From: Hydrogeniiclostridium mannosilyticum
Lineage (GTDB): Bacteria; Bacillota; Clostridia; Oscillospirales; Acutalibacteraceae
Direction: 5' to 3'
DNA: 64,000 bases
Assembly: GCF_003268275.1 (NCBI RefSeq)
Contig: NZ_QLYR01000008.1
Location: 1-64,000 of the forward strand
Shown here: positions 1 to 7,429 of the stretch, piece after piece
Position numbering within the stretch: the stretch's first letter is position 1
Layout of the letters: every line of letters starts with the position of its first letter
Notes under the pieces: generated by a model
Database searches by the model: none
What the model was told of the DNA's origin: nothing
Seen by the model: the letters and a program-made list of their open reading frames with translations, nothing else
Made by a program: the position numbers and the translations under genes

Positions 1-235
1 ACTTTCGTGTTTAAACCACATTTCAGAGCCTTTGTTCTGCTCTTCTCACGATACACTAACGTGTATTCTTTTGCGGTCTTTTTTTCCGAAGTTCCGCCTC
101 TTCCTGTCCGGTCGCTTCCACTCTCTCAAGTGAAAACTCTCAAACTGTTTACGGGTTCCTTTTCTCTCTTCTCGTTGTTTAATTTTCAAGGTCCTGTTTT
201 ACTCACCGTTAACTTCGCACCGGAGAGTGTTTACT

Positions 236-264
236 ATATTATCACACCCTTAAGAACTTGTCAA
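236..264 (-). promoter_or_regulatory. Strong promoter, probably of an rRNA operon lying left of the window
   Basis: On the minus strand a perfect -35 TTGACA (259-264) is followed after 17 bp by TAATAT (236-241), with TG one base upstream of the -10. The transcript would run left. Its leader (about 190-170) contains GACCTTGAAAATTAAACA, which closely resembles the leader found upstream of 16S rRNA in Firmicutes. No protein-coding gene fits on this strand between the promoter and position 1. The rRNA itself is outside the window, so the assignment is an inference. Confidence 0.7.
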
Positions 265-322
265 CCATTATTGGCAAATTTATTTTGTAATTTACCAAAA
301 AAGCATAAATTCACCAATAGCA

Positions 323-351
323 TTGCAGTTTGGCCATCATTTTGTTATAAT
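323..351 (+). promoter_or_regulatory. metA promoter
   Basis: TTGCAG (323-328) and TATAAT (346-351) are separated by 17 bp, with TGT in front of the -10 (extended -10). Transcription would start near 358 and leave a leader of about 130 nt before metA. Confidence 0.7.
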
Positions 352-390
352 TGTATATGTATTACTTTAAAAAATGATATGTTACCTTTA

Positions 391-455
391 GAACGGCGGA
401 GTAACCGGTTTAGGCCTAGCACAAATTACCGGTTATTCTTTAAAACATTCCGTTA
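391..455 (+). promoter_or_regulatory. Structured leader of metA, possible attenuator or riboswitch
   Basis: An 8-bp perfect stem TAACCGGT (402-409) / ACCGGTTA (428-435) closes an 18-nt loop that contains the palindrome TAGGCCTA. It is nested inside a second helix AACGG (392-396) / CCGTT (450-454). The element lies between the metA promoter and its ribosome binding site (GGAGG at 473-477). It does not match the S-box, SMK-box or T-box consensus I know. Regulatory role is inferred only from position and structure. Confidence 0.4.
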
Positions 456-486
456 TTTTAACAGATCACCTTGGAGGAAAAGTCAT

Positions 487-1407
487 ATGCCGATTCGGAT
501 TCAATCCCAACTGCCTGCAATTAAAGTTCTTGAAGAAGAAAATATTTTTGTTATGACGCATGAAAGGGCAATCTCACAGGACATTAGGCCTCTTAAGATT
601 GTTATTTTAAATTTGATGCCAACTAAAATAGAAACTGAAACACAGCTTTTGAGAATGTTGAGCAATACCCCTTTACAGGTTGATGTTGAGCTGCTGCAAA
701 TGGCGACACACACGAGCCGTCATACTCCGGCAACCCATCTGGACACATTTTACCAAACATTCGACGAGTTGAAAGCAGAAAAATTTGACGGAATGATTAT
801 AACCGGAGCCCCCATTGAAAACATGCCCTTTGAAGAAGCAGATTATTGGCCGGAATTATGCGAAATTATGGAATGGAGCCGCCACAATGTCTATTCTGTT
901 ATGCACATTTGCTGGGGTGCTCAAGCAGGCCTTTACTATCATTTCAATATTCCCAAATATACCTTGCCGCAAAAGCTATCCGGCATTTTTGCCCACCGGG
1001 TTTTGGACGAATTTCATCCGTTGGTACGAGGCTTTGACGACATCTTCTATTCTCCGCACAGCCGCAACACCGAAGTACGCCGGGAGGATATCGACCAGCA
1101 TCCCGAGCTCACAATCCTCACGGACTCTGATTTAGCAGGCGTTCACATTATCGCCAATAAAAACGGACGCCAGTTTTTTGTAACCGGCCATCTGGAATAC
1201 GACCGCAATACCCTTGCCAATGAATATAACAGGGACCTCAAGAAGGGTTTAAACCCCACCGTCCCCTACCACTATTTTCCAAACGACGACCCAAGCCAGT
1301 CCCCATTATTTACCTGGCGCAGCCATGGCGCGCTTCTCTTCTCCAATTGGCTGAATTATTACGTTTATCAGATTACACCATATGATTTGCTGGGAACGCC
1401 GTTTTAA
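487..1407 (+). CDS. metA: Homoserine O-acetyltransferase MetA
   Basis: Cytoplasmic enzyme for the first committed step of methionine synthesis, acylating L-homoserine. The 306-residue length fits the MetA family. The nucleophile Cys142 sits in HICWGAQAG, and the catalytic His235 and Glu237 in TGHLEYD. Residue 111 is Glu, which in characterised MetA enzymes goes with acetyl-CoA rather than succinyl-CoA, so acetyl transfer is predicted. The reading frame is open upstream to position 7, but ATG 487 is chosen because GGAGG lies 9 bp upstream and the family alignment starts there ([10 protein letters not shown]). It stands alone, divergent from the presumed rRNA promoter. Confidence 0.95.
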   Translation: MPIRIQSQLPAIKVLEEENIFVMTHERAISQDIRPLKIVILNLMPTKIETETQLLRMLSNTPLQVDVELLQMATHTSRHTPATHLDTFYQTFDELKAEKFDGMIITGAPIENMPFEEADYWPELCEIMEWSRHNVYSVMHICWGAQAGLYYHFNIPKYTLPQKLSGIFAHRVLDEFHPLVRGFDDIFYSPHSRNTEVRREDIDQHPELTILTDSDLAGVHIIANKNGRQFFVTGHLEYDRNTLANEYNRDLKKGLNPTVPYHYFPNDDPSQSPLFTWRSHGALLFSNWLNYYVYQITPYDLLGTPF

Positions 1408-1616
1408 TGCGGATTCTCAGCGGCAATATGAAAATTGGACTTATCATAAGAGCGGGCAAGCCCGTAAATTTGTGAGTACGGAAGTTGTGGTTATGGATAA
1501 GTTCATTATAAAGAATATTTTTATAATAGGAGGGTGCAGTGTGAGATGGCAGCCTCTTATTTTATAGTTATCGAGCTACTAATAATTATATAGTTATATC
1601 AGTATCGAAATAATGA

Positions 1617-1646
1617 TTGTGGCAGATTACAGAAATACGATATAAT
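1617..1646 (+). promoter_or_regulatory. Candidate promoter of the D,D-carboxypeptidase-like gene
   Basis: TTGTGG (1617-1622) and a perfect TATAAT (1641-1646) with an 18-bp spacer, ending 23 bp before the GTG start. The surrounding 1408-1669 is AT-rich and holds no other gene that I can see. Confidence 0.45.
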
Positions 1647-1669
1647 TAAATATAGAGGGTAGTTGGCGT

Positions 1670-2650
1670 GTGGACAAGCGGCAAAGAGAGGGTAAAATAC
1701 AAATGAGGAAGAAAAGAAAAAAAATTAAATTTATTTTTCTGTTTTCGGTTTTGGCGATAGTCGCAGTTTTATTGATACCGTTGGCATTGAAATCTGAAAA
1801 TTTAAGAGGGATAAAAGATAAAGTTGAAGAAGCGTTCAATGGCGGTCAGTTTAAAGACTCCTATAATGCAAAATCACTTATTATGACAGATCTTTCAAAT
1901 GATGAAGATTTTATATATAAATGTCCAGAGGAACAACAGCTTCCTGCAAGCCTGGCAAAATTGTATGTTATTGAATATGCTTCAACTTTTGTAGAATTAG
2001 AGGACGTAATTTGGGCAAATCCAGAAGCGCTTGCACTGACAAAGGAAGGGTCTTCAGTTGCTAATATTGAAGCAAAAAAGTATTCTATTCATAATCTGTT
2101 TGCGGCAATGCTAGTACCGTCTGGAAACGACGCGTCTTATGTATTAGCTGATTATTGCGGCGGGATCCTTTTCCCTGAAGCAAAAACAAGTAACGAACGT
2201 ATTAACGGTTTTATGAAGAATTTGAATACCTATATGCAGAATCAGGGATATAAGGACACTGTTTTATACGACCCCAGCGGTTTCGACACAGGAGCAAGGA
2301 CAACTGTAGTAGATTTGAAAGCAGTTGTAAAGAAGCTACTGGAAAATCAATGGTTCAGGGAAATTGTATCTCAAACCTCTTATACGGCAACTTTGCCAGA
2401 CGGGGTTACACAGACTTGGAAAAACACCAACACTTTTCTTGACCCGTCCTCGGAATACTATAACGAAAACGTGATTGGAGTGAAAACAGGTTCTTTATCA
2501 GATGATTATAATTTAGTGGTACTTTATAAAATGCACGGAAAAGAATTTCTAATATGCAGTCTGGGTTCTCAGTCGAACTCTTCACGGTATGATGATGTGA
2601 ATTATATTTTAAAAACAATAAATGAATCGGGCTATTTAAAAGGTAATTAA
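1670..2650 (+). CDS. D-alanyl-D-alanine carboxypeptidase-like penicillin-binding protein
   Basis: Serine-type peptidase of the S11 / beta-lactamase-like fold, which trims or hydrolyses the D-Ala end of peptidoglycan stem peptides outside the membrane. All three active-site motifs are present: SLAK (Ser94, Lys97), SGN (151-153) and KTG (272-274). A positively charged N-terminus and one hydrophobic segment (about 20-40) give an uncleaved signal anchor. No C-terminal amphipathic domain like that of DacA is seen; 326 residues is short for the DacA type. The GTG start at 1670 has AGAGGG upstream; an ATG at 1703 (MRKKRKK) with its own GAGAGGG is an equally good start. Strongly AT-rich compared with later genes. 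Confidence 0.85.
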   Translation: MDKRQREGKIQMRKKRKKIKFIFLFSVLAIVAVLLIPLALKSENLRGIKDKVEEAFNGGQFKDSYNAKSLIMTDLSNDEDFIYKCPEEQQLPASLAKLYVIEYASTFVELEDVIWANPEALALTKEGSSVANIEAKKYSIHNLFAAMLVPSGNDASYVLADYCGGILFPEAKTSNERINGFMKNLNTYMQNQGYKDTVLYDPSGFDTGARTTVVDLKAVVKKLLENQWFREIVSQTSYTATLPDGVTQTWKNTNTFLDPSSEYYNENVIGVKTGSLSDDYNLVVLYKMHGKEFLICSLGSQSNSSRYDDVNYILKTINESGYLKGN

Positions 2651-2738
2651 GGGGGATTACAGTAAATTTTTGTACTTTCCGAAGGTTTTTACGTCTACCA
2701 GTAAACGCCCTATGATTTAGGTACACTGACTGATTTAT

Positions 2739-2797
2739 AAAACAAAAAGAAAAAGCGGCCAGGCCGGGAGCAAAAAAACATTACTCCCGGCCTGGCC
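2739..2797 (-). terminator. Intrinsic terminator of the lipoprotein operon
   Basis: A 14-bp perfect stem, GGCCAGGCCGGGAG (2757-2770) / CTCCCGGCCTGGCC (2784-2797), is followed on the minus strand by a T-rich run (plus-strand A-run 2739-2756). It ends transcription of the leftward operon 45 bp after the last stop codon. Confidence 0.85.
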
Positions 2798-2803
2798 ATT
2801 CCA

Positions 2804-2816
2804 TGAGGAAGCTTGA
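2804..2816. repeat. 13-bp repeat copy 1 (TGAGGAAGCTTGA)
   Basis: Same 13 bp as at 4415-4427, and inverted at 6113-6125. It lies between the last lipoprotein stop codon and the operon terminator. See the finding on complementary mRNA ends. Confidence 0.7.
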
Positions 2817-2841
2817 AGCTCGTGCTAATTTTTATCTGCTC

Positions 2842-3285
2842 TTACTCAATACCACCGGGGGCCAGCCGGCCCAGCTCATTGATCTTATCGCACCATTTTC
2901 TGTAATCGTCGGGAGAGAACTCAGGAGTGATAGTATAGTACCTTCTATCTTGCACCAACATTCCCTCAGAATAGTTAAATTCACCGATCATTTTACTGTC
3001 ATGGTACAACTGAACATTTATCCCTTCCCCTGCCCGGGGGCTTTGGTCATCCTGCAAGCAAACCTTCACCTCTTTAAACTGATCCAAAAAGCCCCTTATC
3101 TGTTCAGGATCGCTGCAAAGATATTCTTTCCCGCTGTCACCATTGAAAAAACTAATCGCATCTACTTCGTCAAAATTGACGCCCACCAGCTTTTCAACCG
3201 TAGTTTCCCGCGGTGTGCAGGAAGTTAAGCCAAAAAGCAGAAACGCCCCCAGTACTAAAACGCATAGACGTTTTATCGTTACCAC
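2842..3285 (-). CDS. Small lipoprotein, uncharacterised (paralogue 1)
   Basis: Exported lipoprotein with a hydrophobic signal segment and lipobox LTSC (Cys near residue 23), followed by a small soluble domain with the motif TVEKLVGVNFDEVDAI. I do not recognise a known family. It is a close paralogue of 4453-4887: the two share most residues after the signal peptide and even their 3' flanks, indicating a recent segmental duplication. The start is odd. The paralogue begins with ATG at the matching place, but here that codon is ATA (3273-3271). The upstream GTG at 3285 lies almost on top of its AAGGA, so initiation may be weak. It is the last gene of the leftward operon. Confidence 0.75.
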   Translation of the reverse strand: MVTIKRLCVLVLGAFLLFGLTSCTPRETTVEKLVGVNFDEVDAISFFNGDSGKEYLCSDPEQIRGFLDQFKEVKVCLQDDQSPRAGEGINVQLYHDSKMIGEFNYSEGMLVQDRRYYTITPEFSPDDYRKWCDKINELGRLAPGGIE

Positions 3286-3302
3286 TTCCTTTTAGAAAAC
3301 AC

Positions 3303-3800
3303 TCAGTGCTTCTCCTCAAACAATCCCCTTCGTTGCTTGCCAGGCCTTTCGTTGAGCGCGTTCCACCATGCCGCATTAAAACTCTCTGGAGCAATTTGAT
3401 AGTATGCCGTCCCACGCTGATCGGGATTAACCAACAGGCAATCTCCCACTACATTGAATATTGCCTCCTCTTTGCCGTCCTTCAGAAAACTCACCAAAAT
3501 TCCCCCGCCTGTTCTTTCCGGGTCTTCTCCTGGCTTCAGCCTCATTTCCCGCACCAGCTCTACAAAACGGCGAAGCTCCTCCGGGTCGTCGAACTGCTGC
3601 TTATACACCCCAATCTGTATGGAAACTGCGTCCATCTCATCTAGCCGGCAGCTAAGCACTTGTTCAACGGTTCGCTCACCCGCAGCATTGTTATGAGAAA
3701 TCAGTAAAAAAACGCCTGCCGCCACAAAAACAAAAACTACGGCAATGGTTATAATGGACTTCTTCTGTCCAGACACTGCTATCACTCCTGTTTGTGCCAT
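3303..3800 (-). CDS. Membrane-anchored protein of the same small paralogous family (paralogue 2)
   Basis: Divergent member of the lipoprotein family: after an N-terminal membrane segment (about residues 17-35) it carries RTVEQVLSCRLDEMDAVSIQ, which aligns with TVEKLVGVNFDEVDAI of its neighbours, and an LRRFVELV segment matching the FLDQFK helix. It lacks a lipobox cysteine, so it should stay as a single-pass protein rather than a lipoprotein. The start is uncertain: the frame is open to 3887 and overlaps the previous gene, but ATG 3800 (MAQTGVIAVSG) removes that overlap. Function unknown. Confidence 0.65.
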   Translation of the reverse strand: MAQTGVIAVSGQKKSIITIAVVFVFVAAGVFLLISHNNAAGERTVEQVLSCRLDEMDAVSIQIGVYKQQFDDPEELRRFVELVREMRLKPGEDPERTGGGILVSFLKDGKEEAIFNVVGDCLLVNPDQRGTAYYQIAPESFNAAWWNALNERPGKQRRGLFEEKH

Positions 3801-3858
3801 TTTACCAAACACCACTCTGGCTGTCCAACTCAAAACGCAACACTGCCCCATGCGCCGC

Positions 3859-4326
3859 TTAAACGCTAGGAATACCATACTCTGCAACCCGCAGCAACGC
3901 CAAGGTCCGGTAAAAGAAGGAATCTGTACTAAGGCTTTCCGATGTTTCCTTGAGCTTATAATAGGTACTTTCCTGTTCTCCGTATACCGTCAGCGTATCC
4001 CCGACTATCGATATCCTCACCAGCCGATTTTCCCCTTGATAGAAACTTAACCCTACTTCGCCGCCGCTGCTGTTGTGTGATTCTCCCTCCACGATAGCAA
4101 ATTTCTTGAATTCATCAAGGAGGGCCTTAATCCGTGCGGTGTCATGTATTTCTCCGTACCGCGCACCCTGACCAATCGTAATTTTATCCACCTTGTCAAA
4201 GTCCACCCGCAGCGTTTTCTCAACCTCAGACAAATCCTTTGTACTGCAACCGGCCATAAACGCCCACAAAACGACGAAGGCAAGAAAAGCAGAAACAAAC
4301 TTCAGTCTATTCTGCAAGCGCGCCAC
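3859..4326 (-). CDS. Small lipoprotein, uncharacterised (paralogue 3)
   Basis: Signal segment with lipobox MAGC (Cys near residue 27), then EVEKTLRVDFDKVDKITI, which matches the family motif, and an IKALLDEFKKF helix. The start is a GTG at 4326 close behind GAAGGG; a TTG at 4317 is the alternative. It is more distant from paralogues 1 and 4 than they are from each other. No catalytic residues are apparent. The position downstream of a secreted peptidase-like protein suggests a shared extracytoplasmic job, which is inference only. Confidence 0.7.
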   Translation of the reverse strand: MARLQNRLKFVSAFLAFVVLWAFMAGCSTKDLSEVEKTLRVDFDKVDKITIGQGARYGEIHDTARIKALLDEFKKFAIVEGESHNSSGGEVGLSFYQGENRLVRISIVGDTLTVYGEQESTYYKLKETSESLSTDSFFYRTLALLRVAEYGIPSV

Positions 4327-4414
4327 ATCCCTTCAACAGCTTATTGTCTTGATCCTCGTAATAAATTGCGACAACAAGCCAAGGGCAGTCTATCCACCTC
4401 CGGCTTATAAACAA

Positions 4415-4427
4415 TGAGGAAGCTTGA
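4415..4427. repeat. 13-bp repeat copy 2 (TGAGGAAGCTTGA)
   Basis: Direct copy of 2804-2816. It lies in the 127 bp between paralogues 3 and 4, just after the stop of paralogue 4, and is part of the duplicated block 4413-4887 versus 2802-3273. Confidence 0.7.
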
Positions 4428-4452
4428 ATCTCGTGCTAATTTTTATCTACTC

Positions 4453-4887
4453 TTACTCAATACCACCGGGGGCCAGCTGGCCCAACTCATTGATCTTATC
4501 GTACCATTTGTTATAATCCTCACGAGAGAATGCTGGGATAAGATCATAGAAAGCCCTATCGTTCACCAACCTTCCCTTCGTATAGCTAAAGACCCCTATT
4601 TCTTTACCGTCTTTGTACAAATGCGCATTGATCCCTCCCCCCATCCGGGGACTTTGGTCATCCTGCAAGCGGACCTTCACCCCTTTAAACTGATCCAAAA
4701 AGGCCTTCACCTGTTCTGAATCGCTGCAAAGATATTCCTTCCCTGTGTCTCCATTAAAAAATCTAATCGCATCTACTTCGTCAAAATTGACACCCACCAG
4801 CTTTTCAACCGTAGTTTCCCGTGGCGCGCAGGATGTTAAGCCAGCTATTAAAATAAAGCTAAGTATGGAACATATAATACGTTTCAT
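4453..4887 (-). CDS. Small lipoprotein, uncharacterised (paralogue 4)
   Basis: Lipoprotein with signal segment and lipobox LTSC (Cys near residue 20). The mature part is nearly the same as that of paralogue 1 (RETTVEKLVGVNFDEVDAI, KEYLCSD, INELG.LAPGGIE at the end). ATG 4887 is chosen because GGTGGGAG precedes it by about 5 bp and the upstream peptidase gene stops at 4890, so the two are likely translationally coupled. A GTG at 4899 is possible but would overlap. Function unknown. Confidence 0.8.
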   Translation of the reverse strand: MKRIICSILSFILIAGLTSCAPRETTVEKLVGVNFDEVDAIRFFNGDTGKEYLCSDSEQVKAFLDQFKGVKVRLQDDQSPRMGGGINAHLYKDGKEIGVFSYTKGRLVNDRAFYDLIPAFSREDYNKWYDKINELGQLAPGGIE

Positions 4888-4889
4888 CG

Positions 4890-6092
4890 TCACTCCCACC
4901 TATAATACCACATACTAATGAAGTCGGTATAGGCCCAAGGCCAATAATAAAAATGCGAAAGACCCGTGTCCCACCCTGTACAAACACGAACATAATTTCC
5001 GTCTGAGCAGCGTTGATAGCCCAAAGCTAAAAAACTATGACCATCCGGGCTCCCATTATAATGGGCTAAAAGCGAGTTAAAAACCAACGGAAAATTACAG
5101 CTAAGGTTATGGGTCAGCCAGTTCCAGTCCGTCGAAACCTCATAATCATCGCCCAGCGATTTTGTACTGGCATATTTGCGGATATAGCTACCCATTCCAT
5201 CAAACCCCAACCGTGAATTGGTACCATCATCAGTTTTCATTTCAGTGTGCAGTTGCGCAAAAGACTGGGCATAGTAAGAAGAATACAGGCCGCTGACCCC
5301 CCGCTTTGTCTGCCAATATTTCAGCATATTCAAGCCGGCAACAGGAGTACAATGTTTATCATAATACGAAAATTGATTCATGGTAAACGGTACAAAGTCC
5401 GGGTACCATAAATTTTTGACATCTACCGCCTCATAAACCACCTGCCGGGTCTGTCCCGCGGAGCGCGCCGCACGCAGCGCGGCAGGATTTTCCCCCAGTT
5501 CCGCCGTACGCATGGCGCTCTCCGCCATCTGCAGCCGCGCTTCCGCCAGCTGGGCCTTCTGCAACGCCGTGCCGGAAGCCAGGTCATAATAATTGCCGTT
5601 TTTCTCTTTCAAATAAGTGTCCAGGCCGACAAACAGCACTTTTTCACCAGCCTGCGGCGCCTCCAGCGCTTCGCCCTGTACACAGTAAACGCCGTCGTAG
5701 CCAAATTGCACCAGGCACGCCTCCGCGCCGCTGAAGCTGTACACCATGTAGCCGGTTGCCGCGCCATCTGTTTGCAGGTTCAGCACGCAGCCGTTCAATG
5801 ACCCGCTCAGGTCATAGGTCGGAATACAGGACGCGACCTGGGTGCGCTCATTCCAGGTACAGCTGGCATCCGCCTCGGCCCGCGGCAGAATCGAAGAAAA
5901 CACCAAGGCCGAAAAATCCGGGGAAAGCGCATACCCACCGATTTCGCCCTCTGCCGCCGCCACAAAATCTGCCGTTCCCGTCTCCTCGGCTTTTTCCGGT
6001 TCCGTGGCCGAAACCGGCGCCGCTACGCAAAAGAACAACGCAACCGCCAAAATGACCGACCAAAAACGTCTGGATTTCCAACTCCTTGCCAT
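4890..6092 (-). CDS. Secreted papain-fold (C39-like) cysteine peptidase-like protein
   Basis: 400-residue exported protein with a Sec signal (basic start, hydrophobic 11-25, cleavage probably after VSA at 29). The C-terminal third looks like a papain-fold domain: Cys248 in HCTPVAGLNMLKYW, His352 in GHSFLALGY and a following TGWD (near 376) that could complete a catalytic triad. The middle region (about 45-230) has no domain I recognise. Start ATG 6092 is set by AAAGGAG 7 bp upstream; two earlier ATGs sit too close to that site. First gene of the operon, ahead of four related lipoproteins. Whether it cleaves peptides is not shown by sequence. Confidence 0.75.
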   Translation of the reverse strand: MARSWKSRRFWSVILAVALFFCVAAPVSATEPEKAEETGTADFVAAAEGEIGGYALSPDFSALVFSSILPRAEADASCTWNERTQVASCIPTYDLSGSLNGCVLNLQTDGAATGYMVYSFSGAEACLVQFGYDGVYCVQGEALEAPQAGEKVLFVGLDTYLKEKNGNYYDLASGTALQKAQLAEARLQMAESAMRTAELGENPAALRAARSAGQTRQVVYEAVDVKNLWYPDFVPFTMNQFSYYDKHCTPVAGLNMLKYWQTKRGVSGLYSSYYAQSFAQLHTEMKTDDGTNSRLGFDGMGSYIRKYASTKSLGDDYEVSTDWNWLTHNLSCNFPLVFNSLLAHYNGSPDGHSFLALGYQRCSDGNYVRVCTGWDTGLSHFYYWPWAYTDFISMWYYRWE

Positions 6093-6112
6093 TTTCATTC
6101 TCCTTTCATAAG

Positions 6113-6125
6113 TCAAGCTTCCTCA
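6113..6125. repeat. 13-bp repeat copy 3, inverted (TCAAGCTTCCTCA)
   Basis: Inverted copy of the repeat at 2804 and 4415. It begins at the predicted transcription start of the peptidase-lipoprotein operon, so it would form the extreme 5' end of that mRNA. Confidence 0.65.
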
Positions 6126-6130
6126 CATTC

Positions 6131-6158
6131 ATTATACTCTTATTGTTTTAAAACTCAA
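6131..6158 (-). promoter_or_regulatory. Promoter of the peptidase-lipoprotein operon
   Basis: On the minus strand TTGAGT (6153-6158), a 16-bp spacer and perfect TATAAT (6131-6136). Predicted start near 6124, about 30 nt before the peptidase start codon. The rest of 6159-6268 shows no gene. Confidence 0.65.
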
Positions 6159-6268
6159 CCCTTTATTGATATTTTTTATTATATTTATATAATTCAAATG
6201 AAACCGGCAGCAACATGCTTGTCCTGCAAACCGGCGCCCCTTTATCCAGCCTGGCCAACAAAATGATT

Positions 6269-6319
6269 AAAGAAAATGCAAAATAGTCCCGGCCAGCACC
6301 ATTAGCCTGGCCGGGACTA
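6269..6319 (-). terminator. Intrinsic terminator of the spoIIA operon
   Basis: 13-bp stem TAGTCCCGGCCAG (6284-6296) / CTGGCCGGGACTA (6307-6319), followed on the minus strand by T-rich sequence. It begins 6 bp after the sigF stop codon. Confidence 0.85.
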
Positions 6320-6324
6320 CCGCT

Positions 6325-6981
6325 TCACCCCGTCAACTGTTCTCTTAAATTGCGTAAAATAACCTTTTCCCGCCGGGAAACCTGCACCTGTGTCATGCCA
6401 AGCTCGCTGGCAGTCTCCGTCTGAGTTCTGCTTTTGATATAGCGAAAGTAAATGATGCTGCGGTCGCGGGCCTCCAGATTGCGAACAGCCTCCTTCAGCG
6501 AAAGCAGCTCCGCAATATTTTCCTCTTCGCCTTCAACGCGCACATCTACCTGCCCGCCGCCCTCCTCAGGATCCGCGGTCAGCGACAACGGCTGCTGGCC
6601 TGCGCATATTGCCTGGGCTGCAAGCTCCGGTTCCACCTGCAAAATATCAGCCAGCTCCCCTACCGAAGGCGGACGGCCCTCCCGCTCGGTAAAATTTGCC
6701 GTTTCGCGAGAGGCCTTGAGCGACAGCTCTTTTAAGGTCCGGCCCACCTTAACGGTTCCCCCGTCGCGGAAAAGCCGGCGGATCTCACCTAAAATAACCG
6801 GGACGGCATAGGTTGAAAAGCACAGCCCACGCTCTTCCTCAAAATGATCGACTGCCTTTACCAGCCCAACACAGCCGGCTTGGAAAAGATCGTCATACTC
6901 AATGCCACGCCCTTTGAAACGACGGGCGCAGGAATGTACCAGCCCCAGGTTTTCGCTGATCCGTTCTTCCCGGCTACTCAT
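6325..6981 (-). CDS. sigF: RNA polymerase sporulation sigma factor SigF
   Basis: Forespore-specific sigma factor (SpoIIAC) that directs the first forespore transcription after asymmetric division. 218 residues: region 2 (EYDDLFQAGCVGLVKAVDHF) in the first third, region 3 in the middle, and region 4 with the helix-turn-helix TETASELGMTQVQVSRREK near the C-terminus. It overlaps the end of spoIIAB by 8 bp (ATGAGTAG), so translation is probably coupled. Third gene of the classic spoIIAA-AB-AC order, and held inactive by the anti-sigma factor encoded just upstream. Confidence 0.93.
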   Translation of the reverse strand: MSSREERISENLGLVHSCARRFKGRGIEYDDLFQAGCVGLVKAVDHFEEERGLCFSTYAVPVILGEIRRLFRDGGTVKVGRTLKELSLKASRETANFTEREGRPPSVGELADILQVEPELAAQAICAGQQPLSLTADPEEGGGQVDVRVEGEEENIAELLSLKEAVRNLEARDRSIIYFRYIKSRTQTETASELGMTQVQVSRREKVILRNLREQLTG

Positions 6982-7429
6982 GCGCCACCGGACGGCGGGC
7001 CAGGCGTTTTCTCATGGTAACAGTCGTCCCCTTTCCCGGGTGGGAGGTTACACGCAGCCCATCCATAAAGCTATCCATGACGGCAAAACCCAAGCCGGCC
7101 CGTTCCTCGCCCCCAGTGGTAAACAGCGGCTCCATAGCCTGCTTTACGTTTTCAATGCCGCAGCCCTTATCGCGTATTTTCACCTGCAGCTCTCCGTTTT
7201 CAAACAGCTTTGCCGTTATGTATACCGTGCCAAGGGTGTCGCGGTAAGCATGAATAATACAATTGGTCACCGCCTCTGATACCGCCGTTTTAATATCGCT
7301 CAGTTCATCAATGGTTGGGTCCAGCTGCGCGGCAAAGGCCGCCACCGCTGCACGCCCAAAGGCCTCATTGGACGAACAGCTGAGAAAAGAGACCGCCATT
7401 TCATTAATGATTTTTTTCTTCTGTCTCAT
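6974..7429 (-). CDS. spoIIAB: Anti-sigma F factor SpoIIAB
   Basis: Serine kinase and anti-sigma factor of the GHKL ATPase family. It binds SigF in the predivisional cell and phosphorylates SpoIIAA. Visible motifs: the N-box (DIKTAVSEAVTNCIIHAY), the G1 box (IRDKGCGI) and the G2 region (GGEERAGLGFAVM). ATG 7429 is chosen because it overlaps the spoIIAA stop as ATGA and the protein then aligns with known SpoIIAB (NEM...FLSCSSNEAFGR). The frame is open to 7459 but that part lies inside spoIIAA. 151 residues. Confidence 0.93.
   Translation of the reverse strand: MRQKKKIINEMAVSFLSCSSNEAFGRAAVAAFAAQLDPTIDELSDIKTAVSEAVTNCIIHAYRDTLGTVYITAKLFENGELQVKIRDKGCGIENVKQAMEPLFTTGGEERAGLGFAVMDSFMDGLRVTSHPGKGTTVTMRKRLARRPVAHE

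Noticed and set aside
7-486. Open frame upstream of metA in the same frame, giving a 466-residue protein
   Set aside because: The region holds a divergent promoter, the metA promoter and a structured leader. Its translation has no resemblance to MetA, and a proper ribosome site and family start exist at 487.
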